This document shows, in pieces, positions 34,194-45,387 of a DNA stretch of 64,000 nucleotides. The stretch spans positions 62,001-126,000 of the forward strand of contig NZ_FQZF01000014.1 in assembly GCF_900141905.1 (NCBI RefSeq), given 5' to 3'. The notes under the pieces are model-generated. The model was not told the origin of the DNA. It saw only the letters and a list, made by a program, of their open reading frames with translations, and searched no databases. Each line of letters opens with the position of its first letter. Within the stretch, counting starts at the first letter, position 1. The position numbers and the translations under genes are program-made. The DNA comes from Muricoccus roseus (GTDB taxonomy: Bacteria; Pseudomonadota; Alphaproteobacteria; Acetobacterales; Acetobacteraceae).

Positions 34194-35882
34194 ATGGGCA
34201 CGCTGCGCGGCCGTCTGGATCGTGCCACCTGGAACAGCCTGGACGGCTGGGCCTATGACGCGGAGACCCCCGGGTCTCCCGTCGAGCTCGAAGTGCTGGA
34301 CAATGACCAGCCGATCGCCCGTTTCGTCGCGAACCGCTATCGCGCCGATCTGGAGAAGGTCGGGCTGGGCGGCTTTTGCAGCTTCTCGCTGCGCGTGCCG
34401 CTCGGCTGGTCCGGCATGACGGAGCGTGCCATCACCGTGCGGCGGGTCTCGGACGGAGCGATCCTTCCGGGCTCGCCCACCACCCCCGAGCTGCCGGGGG
34501 ATGCCGCCACGCGGATGCAGCATTCCCTAGAGCAGCTCGTCCGCGCGGCAACCGCGGATGGCGTGTCACGCGATGCGGCGGAACATGACGCCCTGCTGCA
34601 ACTCCTGGCTAACACCGCCGACCGCATGTTGCGGGCCCGGCTCGACCATGGCGAGCCCGCGGCGCTGGATGTCGATGGCTTCTACGAGAGGTGGCGGCCG
34701 CTTCTGGAGAACCGGACCCCTCCCGTGCGCCGACAGGCGGCGGACCGGCCTCCGGAGCTGAGCCGGCGGGCACTGGTGATCGACGACACCCTGCCCCGCC
34801 CGGGCCGCTCTGCCGCTGACACGGCATTGCTGGACCATATGCGGGCATTGCGGCGGCTCGGATACGAGGTCGTCCTCGCTCCGCAGGACATGCGAGGCGA
34901 TCCGGTCGCCGAGGCTGCTCTGGAGGGGCTGGGCATCAAGCCTTGCCTCGGCCCCTATTACAGCTCCGTGGAGGAAGTGCTGCGCCGGAATGCCGGCATG
35001 CTGGACCTGGTCTGGATCCAGCGCCTGGGCAACTTCATGCAATATGGCGGCATGGCGCGGCACCACGCGCCGCGGGCGCGCCTGGTCTATGGCGCCGGCA
35101 CCTTGCGCCATCTCCATCTCAGCCGACGCGCGGCCGTGGACGAGCTGGGCGAGATCATGCGCCATTCCCGCGCGGCCAAGGCGAGCGAACTGATCGCGGC
35201 GCGCCTCGCCGACAGCGTCGTCACCTACTCGGCCTACGATGCCGCGTTGCTGGCGAAGGATCTGCCGCGCGCGGACATCCAGGCCATCCCCTGGTCTATC
35301 GCGCCACGGCCGGTGGGCACGCCCTTCAGCGGCCGGCGCGATATCGCCTTCCTCGCCGATGACGCCTAGGATACCACCCTCGACGCGGTACTCTGGCTCA
35401 TGGAGGGGATCATGCCCCGGCTCCGGGCTCGGAACCCGCAGATCCGCTGCCTCGTCCTGGCGGGCGAGGCCGCATCGCGTCTGCCGCGCGGGAATGCCGA
35501 AGGGCTGGTCTTCCTGGAGGCGGGGGCCGACCCGGTCGCCGCGCTGGAGAAGGTGCGGGTCACGGTTGCGCCTCTGCGTTATGGGTCCGGGCTGAAGGGC
35601 CGCGTGCTGCAGAGCCTGGCCGCCGGCATCCCCTGTGTCTGCAGCCCTGTCGCGGCGGAAGGGCTCCCCCTTCCCCCGGCGCTGGAGGCCTGCATCGGCA
35701 GCACTCCCCCACGCCTGGCCGAGCTGATGCTCCGGCTGCATGAGGATGAAGCGGAGAACGCGGCCTGCGCCGCCGCTGGTCTTTCCTTTATCGCCGGGCA
35801 TTTCGACTCGAAGAGCATCGACGGCGCGCTCGCGCGCCTGCTTCACCTATCCGGAGCTGAGGCGCTCGCTGCGGAAGCCTGA
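34194..35882 (+). pseudogene. Glycosyltransferase (GT4-like) interrupted by an in-frame TAG
   Basis: The frame opens at 34194 (GAGG upstream), runs to TAG at 35367-35369, and then continues in the same frame with matching homology to 35882; no frameshift is needed. Residues 4-95 are the GWAxD module shared with the Hint gene. The rest is a GT-B enzyme: acceptor half R-A-L-V-I-D-D-T-L-P-R-P-G with glycosyl donor half after the stop, including A-P-L-R-Y-G-S-G-L-K-G-R-V-L-Q-S-L-A-A-G-I-P. The stop falls where relatives often have H-x-P-N between F-L-G and D-A-V. It could be a pseudogene, a suppressed amber codon, two polypeptides, or a sequencing error. Confidence 0.8.
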
Positions 35883-36166
35883 GGTCCTGTTCGGGAAGGC
35901 CTGGTGCCGGTCGGCACCAACGGCCGGAAACACCGGGTCCGGACGCGGCCTTCCTCCCGAGCTGCCCTGAGCGCCCCGACCCGCGCCGGGGCGCGGTTCC
36001 GCGAGGCGGAGCCGAGCGGGGTTGCCGGCCTTGCCGCGGTCGGGACGGCGGTGACATACGTCAGCCATGGAACGATCCGGCGGAGCCGCGGGCCGCGCCG
36101 CCGTGCGGGGCCGCCCTCTGCTTGCCTTGGGGCACGGCATTGCCCTGACGATGGGAAGCTGACGCG
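35883..36166 (+). other. 284-base gap before the OxyR-like gene
   Basis: I see no gene here. A stem TGGTGCC-GGTC-GGCACCA at 35902-35919 follows the glycosyltransferase and could end transcription, though no T-run follows. TGAC-ATAC-GTCA at 36052-36063 is a small dyad about 105 bases before the regulator start and might be an operator, but it is short enough to be chance. Confidence 0.35.
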
Positions 36167-37159
36167 ATGAATGTGGCCGGGCTCAGTTTCCGCGACATCG
36201 AATACCTGGTCGCCGTGGCCGATCACCTGCATTTCGGCAAGGCCGCGACGGCCTGCGCCGTCAGCCAGCCCACGCTTTCCGCCCAGATCCGCAAGCTGGA
36301 GGACTATCTGGGCTTGCAGGTCTTCGAGCGCGCCAGCCGCAGCGTGATGGTGACGGAGCGGGGAGCCGAGATCCTCGCCCAGTGCCGCACGATTCTCACC
36401 GAAGGCCGGCGCCTGCTGGAAATGGCGCAGTCCCGCGGCGAGCCGCTGGGCGGGAGCTTCCGCCTGGGCGTCATCTCCACCCTCGCCCCCTATGTCGCGC
36501 CGATCATCCTCAGCCCGCTACGCCAGCGCTTTCCTAACCTCCGCCTGCAGCTGGTGGAGGGGCTGACCTACAGCCTCGTCCGCGCGCTCGAGGCCGGGGA
36601 ACTGGATGCGCTCCTCGCCTCCTCGCCCATCCGCGACATCGAGCTTTCGGAACTGCCCATCTTCCACGAGAGCTTCGTCCTCGCGGTTCCTCGCGACCAC
36701 CGGCTGGCGGTGGCCGAACGGGTGACGATGGAGGATGTTCCGCCTGCGGAGCTGATCCTGCTGAGCGAGGGGCACTGCCTGCGCGACCAGACCCTCTCAC
36801 TGTTCCCGGCCTGCCAGCGCGCCTCCCAGGGTGGGGCCCAGGGCGGGACTCAGGGCGGGATGGGCGTCCAGGCGACCAGCCTGGAAACCCTGCGCCAGAT
36901 GATCGGCGCGGGGATGGGCTGCTCCCTCCTGCCGCAGCTCGCCGTGCAGGTGGGCTCGCTGCTGGACGACATGGTCGCCTATCGCCTCATCCGCGCGCCC
37001 ACCCTCCCCGGCCGCGACATCTCCCTCTTCCACCGCCCGAGCTTCGGCCGGATCCGCGAGGTGCGGCTGCTGCGGGACGTGCTGCGGGATGCGATCGCCG
37101 GGCTCGGCACGGTGAGGGTGCATGGGAGGCCGGAAACGCGGTCCCTGGCCGCGGCCTGA
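36167..37159 (+). CDS. oxyR: OxyR-like LysR-family peroxide regulator
   Basis: 330 residues. The N-terminal winged helix-turn-helix (residues 8-65) has S-Q-P-T-L-S-A-Q-I-R-K-L-E. The effector domain carries the OxyR block G-H-C-L-R-D-Q with Cys204, and A-T-S-L-E-T-L-R-Q-M-I. The second Cys is at 216, i.e. 11 residues between the cysteines against 8 in E. coli OxyR (C199/C208), and the following loop is longer by about seven residues with a Gly-Gly-x-Gln repeat. E. coli OxyR activates by forming this disulfide. No catalase or peroxiredoxin gene is adjacent. Confidence 0.88.
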   Translation: MNVAGLSFRDIEYLVAVADHLHFGKAATACAVSQPTLSAQIRKLEDYLGLQVFERASRSVMVTERGAEILAQCRTILTEGRRLLEMAQSRGEPLGGSFRLGVISTLAPYVAPIILSPLRQRFPNLRLQLVEGLTYSLVRALEAGELDALLASSPIRDIELSELPIFHESFVLAVPRDHRLAVAERVTMEDVPPAELILLSEGHCLRDQTLSLFPACQRASQGGAQGGTQGGMGVQATSLETLRQMIGAGMGCSLLPQLAVQVGSLLDDMVAYRLIRAPTLPGRDISLFHRPSFGRIREVRLLRDVLRDAIAGLGTVRVHGRPETRSLAAA

Positions 37160-37302
37160 CCTTCGGGCGGGTAATCTCCGCATGCCTGGGGGCCGTTCCG
37201 GCGCATGGCTCCGGCGGGAATGCGCCGCCACCCGCACCGGCGTGCCGAAACCCTTGCGGCCGCCGGAGCGATGGAAGCCCTGAATTGTCAGCCCGGCAGG
37301 TC

Positions 37303-39171
37303 ATGTCAACCCGCACGCAGCCCAGCCCTGCCGAAGATGCCCTGGCCCTGGCCCCAGACCGGGCCCCAGACCGGGCCCCAGACCGGGCGCCAGACCGGGC
37401 GCCAGATCAGGTCGCAGCCGGCCGCTTCCGGCTCCTGGCGGATCGGCTGCGGATGGTACGGGACTGGGTGCGCGGCACGGAACCCGGCCTCGTCGCCCTC
37501 GCGGTCGTGATCGGCCTGGCCAGTGGCCTGCTCGCCTCTGCCATGAGCGGGGTGGCGCATGCCATGCAGGAGGCGCTGTTCGGTGCCGAGCAGGGGCACG
37601 GGCTGAGCGCGCATCAGGCCGGGGAACCCTGGCGCCTCCTGCTCCTGCCCGCTGTCGGGGGCCTGCTGCTCGGCCTGCTCAATCTCGCCCTGGCGCGCTG
37701 GCACCCGCGCGTCCCGGTGGACCCGATCGAGGCGAATGCGCTGCATGGCGGCCGGATGGCCCTGCAGGACGGGGCGGTGGTGGCGGGTCAGAACCTCCTC
37801 TCCAACGGCTTCGGGGCCTCGGTGGGGCTGGAGGCGGGCTATACCCAGGTGGCGGGCGGCGTCGCCTCGCGGCTAGGAATCCTCGCCGGCCTCCGGCGGG
37901 GAGATCTGCGGGTCTTGGTCGGGTGCGGCGCGGCCGGCGCCATCGCGGCCGCCTTCGACGCCCCGCTGACCGGCGCCTTCTATGCCTTCGAGCTGGTGAT
38001 CGGCACCTATGCGATCGCCAGTCTTGCCCCGGTGGTGGCCAGCGCCGTCGCGGCCACCCTCGTCGCCCGGGCCCTGCATGGGCAGACCTATCTCGTCGAG
38101 CCCGGCGGGGTCGCCTCGCCGGGCTGGGAGGGGCATGCGCTGGCGGTGCTGGTCGGCATCCTCTGCGCCCTGGCGGCCATCGGGCTGATGCGCGGGGTCG
38201 GGTGGATCGAGGTGGCGATCAAGCGCGGCGTCCCCTGGGGCTTCCTGCGCCCGGCGACCGGCGGGCTGGTGGTCGGCGCCCTCGCGCTGCTCTCGCCAGG
38301 GGTGCTCTCGGCGGGTCACGGCGCCCTGCATCTCGCCTTCAGCACCGAGGGGCCGATGCGGGCCGCGCTGCTCCTGCTGCTGCTGAAGGCCGTTGCCTCC
38401 GCCGTGTCGCTCGGGGCCGGGTATCGTGGCGGCTTGTTCTTCGCCTCCCTCCTGCTTGGAGCATTGCTGGGCAAGGTGGCGGCGGGGCTGATGGTGCTGG
38501 CCGGGTTGCCCCTGGTCGATCCCCTCTTCCTGGCCGTGGTGGGGATGAGCGCCTTCGGCACCGCCGTCATCGGCGCCCCCTTGGCCATGACCTTCCTGGC
38601 GTTGGAGAGCACCGGCAATTTCGAGGTGGCCGGGGCGGTGCTCACGGCCGTGGCGGTGTCCGGCATCGTGGTGCGGCGGCTCTTCGGCTACTCCTTCGCC
38701 ACCTGGCGCTTCCACCTGCGCGGCGAGGCGATCCGGTCCGCCCATGATGTCGGCTGGCTCCGGGAACTGACGGCAGGCCGCATGATGCGGCGCGACGTGC
38801 GCACGGTTCGCGCCGATACCCGGATGACCGCGTTCCGCCGCGACTTCCCCCTCGGCTCCACCGAGCGCGTGATCGCCCTGGACGAGGCCGGCCTCTATGC
38901 CGGGATGGTGCTGGTGGCCGAAGCCCAAGCGGCTGGGCCGGAGGTGGAGACGGTCGCCGCCCTGCTGCGCCTGCGGGACCACGCCCTGCTGCCGGCGATG
39001 AACGCCAAGGAGGCCATGGCCGCCTTCGACGCCGCCGAGGCGGAAGCCCTGCCCGTGATCGACAGCAAGGAGGGGCGGAAGGTGATCGGCCTCCTGACTG
39101 CCAGCCACGTCCTGCGCCGCTATGGCGAGGAGCTGGACAAGCGCCGGCGGGAGGAGGTCGGGCTCGCCTGA
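37303..39171 (+). CDS. ClC-family chloride channel/transporter with C-terminal CBS-like region
   Basis: 622 residues from the ATG at 37303; a TTG at 37285 is possible. The first 40 residues contain tandem A-P-D-R repeats. The membrane domain has about 11 helices, with the Glu of S-V-G-L-E-A-G-Y near 175 at the external gate position, G-C-G-A-A-G-A-I-A-A-A-F-D-A-P and G-T-A-V-I-G-A-P-L-A. After about residue 475 a soluble tail resembles a degenerate pair of CBS domains. Whether it is a channel or a Cl-/H+ exchanger cannot be told. The promoter must lie in the 143 bases after oxyR. Confidence 0.9.
   Translation: MSTRTQPSPAEDALALAPDRAPDRAPDRAPDRAPDQVAAGRFRLLADRLRMVRDWVRGTEPGLVALAVVIGLASGLLASAMSGVAHAMQEALFGAEQGHGLSAHQAGEPWRLLLLPAVGGLLLGLLNLALARWHPRVPVDPIEANALHGGRMALQDGAVVAGQNLLSNGFGASVGLEAGYTQVAGGVASRLGILAGLRRGDLRVLVGCGAAGAIAAAFDAPLTGAFYAFELVIGTYAIASLAPVVASAVAATLVARALHGQTYLVEPGGVASPGWEGHALAVLVGILCALAAIGLMRGVGWIEVAIKRGVPWGFLRPATGGLVVGALALLSPGVLSAGHGALHLAFSTEGPMRAALLLLLLKAVASAVSLGAGYRGGLFFASLLLGALLGKVAAGLMVLAGLPLVDPLFLAVVGMSAFGTAVIGAPLAMTFLALESTGNFEVAGAVLTAVAVSGIVVRRLFGYSFATWRFHLRGEAIRSAHDVGWLRELTAGRMMRRDVRTVRADTRMTAFRRDFPLGSTERVIALDEAGLYAGMVLVAEAQAAGPEVETVAALLRLRDHALLPAMNAKEAMAAFDAAEAEALPVIDSKEGRKVIGLLTASHVLRRYGEELDKRRREEVGLA
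37351..37410 (+). repeat. 12-base tandem repeat inside the ClC gene
   Basis: Near-identical units of GCCCCAGACCGG / GCGCCAGACCGG are repeated four to five times and encode Ala-Pro-Asp-Arg. As a multiple of three the unit can expand or contract without breaking the frame. It lies in the cytoplasmic tail ahead of the first membrane helix. Confidence 0.9.
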
Positions 39172-39283
39172 CCCTGCTCGCGCAAGAGTTGATCGCGAGT
39201 CGCGCCGGCCGGTCCACTGACCCGCTGGCCTATCCCGGGCCGCGTCACCAGATCAGCACCCGCTGAACCGGGGGAGACAGGTA

Positions 39284-39766
39284 TTGAGGGCTTGGGGGAT
39301 CGCGCTGTTCTGCGCCACGCTGGGCTTTGCCTGCGCGGGAAGCCATGAGGCCGCCGCGCGCCAGAATCCGCGGGGAACCAGGAACGCCGAGCCCAGCCAC
39401 TCCGCATCCTCCGGGCCCCGCGGCAAGGCCCATGATGTGCAGCGTGGGCATGCCTCGATCTACGCGTACAGCCTCACGGGGCGGCGCATGGCCGATGGCA
39501 ACCGCTTCGACCCCCATGCAGATACGGTGGCCAGCCGCACCCTGCCGCTGGGGAGCCGGGCGCGGGTGACCAACCTCAGCACCGGCCGCAGCGTGCTGGT
39601 CCGGGTGACGGATCGCGGCCCGCATATCCGCCACCGGATCCTCGATGTGAGCCCCGGCGTTGCCAGCCGCCTCGGCATGGGGCGAACGGGAACGGCCATG
39701 GTCTCGGTGGAGCCGGTCGGGCTGGTGGAGGTGGCGGAAGCGTCGGGGCCGAAGGGCCCACGCTGA
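39284..39766 (+). CDS. Second RlpA-like double-psi beta-barrel protein
   Basis: 160 residues from a TTG with GGGGGAGA about seven bases upstream. A short hydrophobic signal contains C-A-T-L-G-F-A-C-A-G, possibly a lipoprotein signal. After a disordered Ser/Arg stretch, the RlpA core runs from G-H-A-S-I-Y to V-T-D-R-G-P-H-I-R-H-R-I-L-D-V-S. There is no SPOR domain, unlike the RlpA at 5394-6314. The likely role is septal or peptidoglycan binding or lytic activity. Confidence 0.82.
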   Translation: MRAWGIALFCATLGFACAGSHEAAARQNPRGTRNAEPSHSASSGPRGKAHDVQRGHASIYAYSLTGRRMADGNRFDPHADTVASRTLPLGSRARVTNLSTGRSVLVRVTDRGPHIRHRILDVSPGVASRLGMGRTGTAMVSVEPVGLVEVAEASGPKGPR

Positions 39767-39906
39767 CACCCGGCAAGCGCCGGCGCAGCTTCGCCGAGGC
39801 GGGGGATCTTAGCCCCCGCCATTCCTGATCCGGAGGCACCTCGGCGGTCCGGCCGGCCGGGAAAGTGGCGGCCAAGGGGACCGGAAAAGCGGTGCGGCTG
39901 GAAATC

Positions 39907-39982
39907 TGGTGCGCCCGCTGGGGCTCGAACCCAGGACCCCAAGATTAAAAGTCTCGTGCTCTACCGACTGAGCTACAGGCGC
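39907..39982 (-). tRNA. tRNA-Lys (anticodon UUU)
   Basis: 76 bases including encoded CCA at 39907-39909. The acceptor GCGCCTG pairs with CGGGCGC with one G-T pair. The anticodon stem CGAGA/TCTTG encloses CTTTTAA with anticodon TTT, and the T arm reads CTGGG-TTCGAGC-CCCAG. It sits 50 bases downstream of a cyclophilin gene on the same strand. Confidence 0.97.
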
Positions 39983-40032
39983 AACCAGAGGCCCGACCAT
40001 TGGAAGGCCGGGCCCCTTTCGTCAAGGCAGGA

Positions 40033-40554
40033 TCAGGCCGCGTCGGCCGGGCGCATCTTCACGATGCGGTCCGGGTTCTGGACCATGCCCGAGCCGCCTG
40101 CGCCGCGCTTGATCTTGTCCACATGCTCCATGCCGGAGGTCACGCGGCCCCAGATCGTGTACTGGCCGTCGAGGCTCGGATAGGGCCCGAACATGATGAA
40201 GAACTGGCTGTTCGCGCTGTTCGGGTTCTGGGTGCGGGCCATGCCGCAGGTGCCGCGCAGGAAGCGGGCACGGGCGGCCGGGGTGAACTCCGCGGGCAGG
40301 TCGGGAAGCTGGCTGCCGCCCGTACCAGTGCCGGTCGGATCGCCGCCCTGGGCCATGAAGCCCTCGATCACGCGATGGAAGGGCGTGTTGTCATAGAAGC
40401 CCTCCGTCGCCAGCGCCTTGATGCGCTCGCAATGCTTGGGCGCCAGATCGGGCAGCAGCTCGATCGTCACCGTGCCATCCTTCAGCTCCAGCAACAGCGT
40501 GTTCGCCGCCTTCGCGTCGTCGGCCGGGGCAACCGGCTGGGTCTCGTCGCTCAT
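40033..40554 (-). CDS. Cytoplasmic peptidyl-prolyl cis-trans isomerase, cyclophilin type
   Basis: 173 residues from M-S-D-E-T; four more upstream residues are possible. Cyclophilin marks: F-Y-D-N-T-P-F-H-R-V-I with the catalytic Arg, F-M-A-Q-G-G-D-P-T-G-T-G, and N-S-A-N-S-Q-F-F-I. No signal peptide. It is 75-80% alike by eye to the next gene upstream, and the two form a tandem pair. Confidence 0.93.
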   Translation of the reverse strand: MSDETQPVAPADDAKAANTLLLELKDGTVTIELLPDLAPKHCERIKALATEGFYDNTPFHRVIEGFMAQGGDPTGTGTGGSQLPDLPAEFTPAARARFLRGTCGMARTQNPNSANSQFFIMFGPYPSLDGQYTIWGRVTSGMEHVDKIKRGAGGSGMVQNPDRIVKMRPADAA

Positions 40555-40621
40555 CTCAATGTCCAATACGTCTGCGGGGCCACACCCCGCGTGGTGTTCC
40601 GGTGGGTGTTCGGGCCGTGGC

Positions 40622-41203
<582 letters not shown>

Positions 41204-41240
41204 TTCTCCTCCAACAGCGCCCGGGCTGGGTTCCTAGGCG

Positions 41241-41739
41241 TCAGCCACTCCGGCCCACGCGTCGCAGCGTGCGCTCGAGCGTCAATTGGGGCACGAAGCT
41301 CGAAATGTCGCCCCCCAGCCGCGCGATCTCCTTCACGAAGCGCGAGGAAATGAACTGGTTCGTCTCGCTGGCCATGAGGAAGACGGTTTCCACCTCGCTG
41401 TCGAGCCGGCGGTTCATCCCGGCCATCTGGACCTCGTAGTCGAAGTCGGAGACGGCACGCAGGCCGCGGACGATCATCCCGGCCCCCTGCTCGCGGGCGA
41501 GGGTCACGAGCAGGCCCTCGAACGCAACCACCCCGATGCTGGTGCCGGTGGCGCGGGCAATGGCATCCGTTTCCGCCCGCACCAGCTCCACCCGCTCCTC
41601 GATCGGGAAGATCGGGCCCTTGCCGGCATTCATCGCCACCCCGATCACCAGCCGGTCCAGCAGGCGCGCGGCCCGCTGGATCACGTCCAGATGCCCGTTG
41701 GTGACGGGGTCGAAGGTGCCGGGATAGACGCCGACCCGC

Positions 41740-41747
<8 letters not shown>
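41241..41747 (-). CDS. coaD: Phosphopantetheine adenylyltransferase
   Basis: 168 residues, normal length; starts [19 protein letters not shown] with the nucleotidyltransferase T/HxGH motif (T-N-G-H). The E-V-Q-M-A-G-M-N and I-S-S-R-F-V-K-E-I blocks are typical. It forms dephospho-CoA from ATP and 4'-phosphopantetheine. The start overlaps the gyrA end by eight bases. An in-frame extension to 41810 lies within gyrA and lacks support. Confidence 0.96.
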
Positions 41748-44547
<2,800 letters not shown>

Positions 44548-44566
44548 TTATCGGTATCCAATTCGA

Positions 44567-45121
44567 TCAAAACGGAATGTCGTCATCCAGGTCGGCCTTG
44601 GGCGCGTCCCAGCCGCCGCCACCGCCGCCGCTGCGCGGCTTGCTCGCGCCGGCCCCGCCGGAGGGGCGGCCGCCGAAGCCGCCGCTGGAGGAGGAACCCC
44701 CGCGCTCGGCCCGGTCGCCGCTGAAGCCGCCACCGCCGCTGTAGCCACCCTCCTCGCCGCCGCCGCCACCCTGGTTGCGGCCGCCGATCAGGGCGAGCTC
44801 CCCGCGGAACTGGCGCAGCACGATCTCGGTGGAGTAGCGCTCCTGGCCTTCCTGGGTGGTCCACTTCCGGGTCTCGAGCTGGCCCTCGAGATAAACCTGG
44901 TTGCCCTTCTTCAGGTAGCGCTCGGCGATCTCGCCCAGCTTCTCGTTGAAGATGGCCACCGAGTGCCACTCGGTGCGCTCCTGCTGGTTCCCCTCGCGGT
45001 CCTTGAACCGCTCGGAGGTGGCGACCCGCAGGTTCACCACCTTTCCGCCGTTCTGGAAGTTCCGCACCTCGGGGTCGCGCCCCAGCGTGCCGAGGATGAT
45101 CACCTTGTTGACGCCGGCCAT
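44567..45121 (-). CDS. ssb: Single-stranded DNA-binding protein
   Basis: 184 residues from the ATG at 45121 (M-A-G-V-N-K-V-I-I-L-G). The OB fold covers about 110 residues, with W-H-S-V-A-I-F-N-E and Y-L-K-K-G-N-Q-V-Y-L-E-G-Q-L. A Gly/Ser-rich tail ends in D-L-D-D-D-I-P-F, the acidic tip that recruits repair proteins. The longer frame upstream to 45367 is a non-coding leader. A divergent promoter region with an SOS box is shared with uvrA. Confidence 0.96.
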   Translation of the reverse strand: MAGVNKVIILGTLGRDPEVRNFQNGGKVVNLRVATSERFKDREGNQQERTEWHSVAIFNEKLGEIAERYLKKGNQVYLEGQLETRKWTTQEGQERYSTEIVLRQFRGELALIGGRNQGGGGGEEGGYSGGGGFSGDRAERGGSSSSGGFGGRPSGGAGASKPRSGGGGGGWDAPKADLDDDIPF

Positions 45122-45263
45122 GCCACCCACATCCCTGTCCGGCCGGGGGAGCCTTGATTGGCTGCCCGGGCTGGTCATCTCACCATACCATATCTGGCGC
45201 CGCGTGCCGGGGCCGCGAATCGCCGCATCCCGCCCGGGAAACCCTGGCGGGTCGCGGAAGCTA

Positions 45264-45298
45264 CCCCTCGGGGGCTGGCGAGGCCACCCCCCGAGGGG
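45264..45298 (-). promoter_or_regulatory. Strong hairpin in the predicted ssb leader
   Basis: CCCCTCGGGGG (45264-45274) and CCCCCGAGGGG (45288-45298) form an 11-bp GC stem with a 13-base loop. If ssb is transcribed from the promoter at 45339-45369, this stem sits in a leader of about 210 bases, far longer than usual for this gene. No U-run follows in the ssb direction, so termination is not obvious. Confidence 0.5.
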
Positions 45299-45338
45299 GA
45301 ACGGTCGGGGCGCCCCCCGGCAACCCCTTCCCGTCGCC

Positions 45339-45369
45339 ATTATATGGTGGCACAAGCCCCTGAACACAA
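45339..45369 (-). promoter_or_regulatory. Predicted sigma-70 promoter for ssb
   Basis: On the minus strand a perfect TATAAT (45339-45344) is preceded by TTGTGT (45364-45369) with a 19-base spacer, slightly long. The -35 element lies inside the SOS box. No equally good promoter is visible facing uvrA. Confidence 0.5.
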
Positions 45370-45376
45370 TGCGAAC
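45362..45376 (+). promoter_or_regulatory. LexA SOS box between ssb and uvrA
   Basis: GAAC-ACAATGC-GAAC is an exact match to the alphaproteobacterial LexA site GTTC-N7-GTTC read on the other strand. It ends 11 bases before the uvrA start codon and covers the -35 element of the predicted ssb promoter, so LexA could repress both genes. uvrA is a known SOS gene in Rhodobacter and Caulobacter. Confidence 0.75.
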
Positions 45377-45387
45377 AAAAGGTCGGA

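Noticed and set aside
35400-35882. Separate 160-residue glycosyltransferase gene starting at 35400
   Set aside because: It is the in-frame continuation of the gene before the TAG and has only the donor half of the fold, so it is reported as one interrupted gene.
37351-37410. Tandem 12-base repeat considered as a CRISPR remnant
   Set aside because: Units are contiguous without spacers and lie in frame inside the ClC gene.
39990-40014. GGCCCG stem between the cyclophilin and tRNA-Lys considered as a terminator
   Set aside because: Only six base pairs with a 13-base loop, and no U-run in the direction of transcription.
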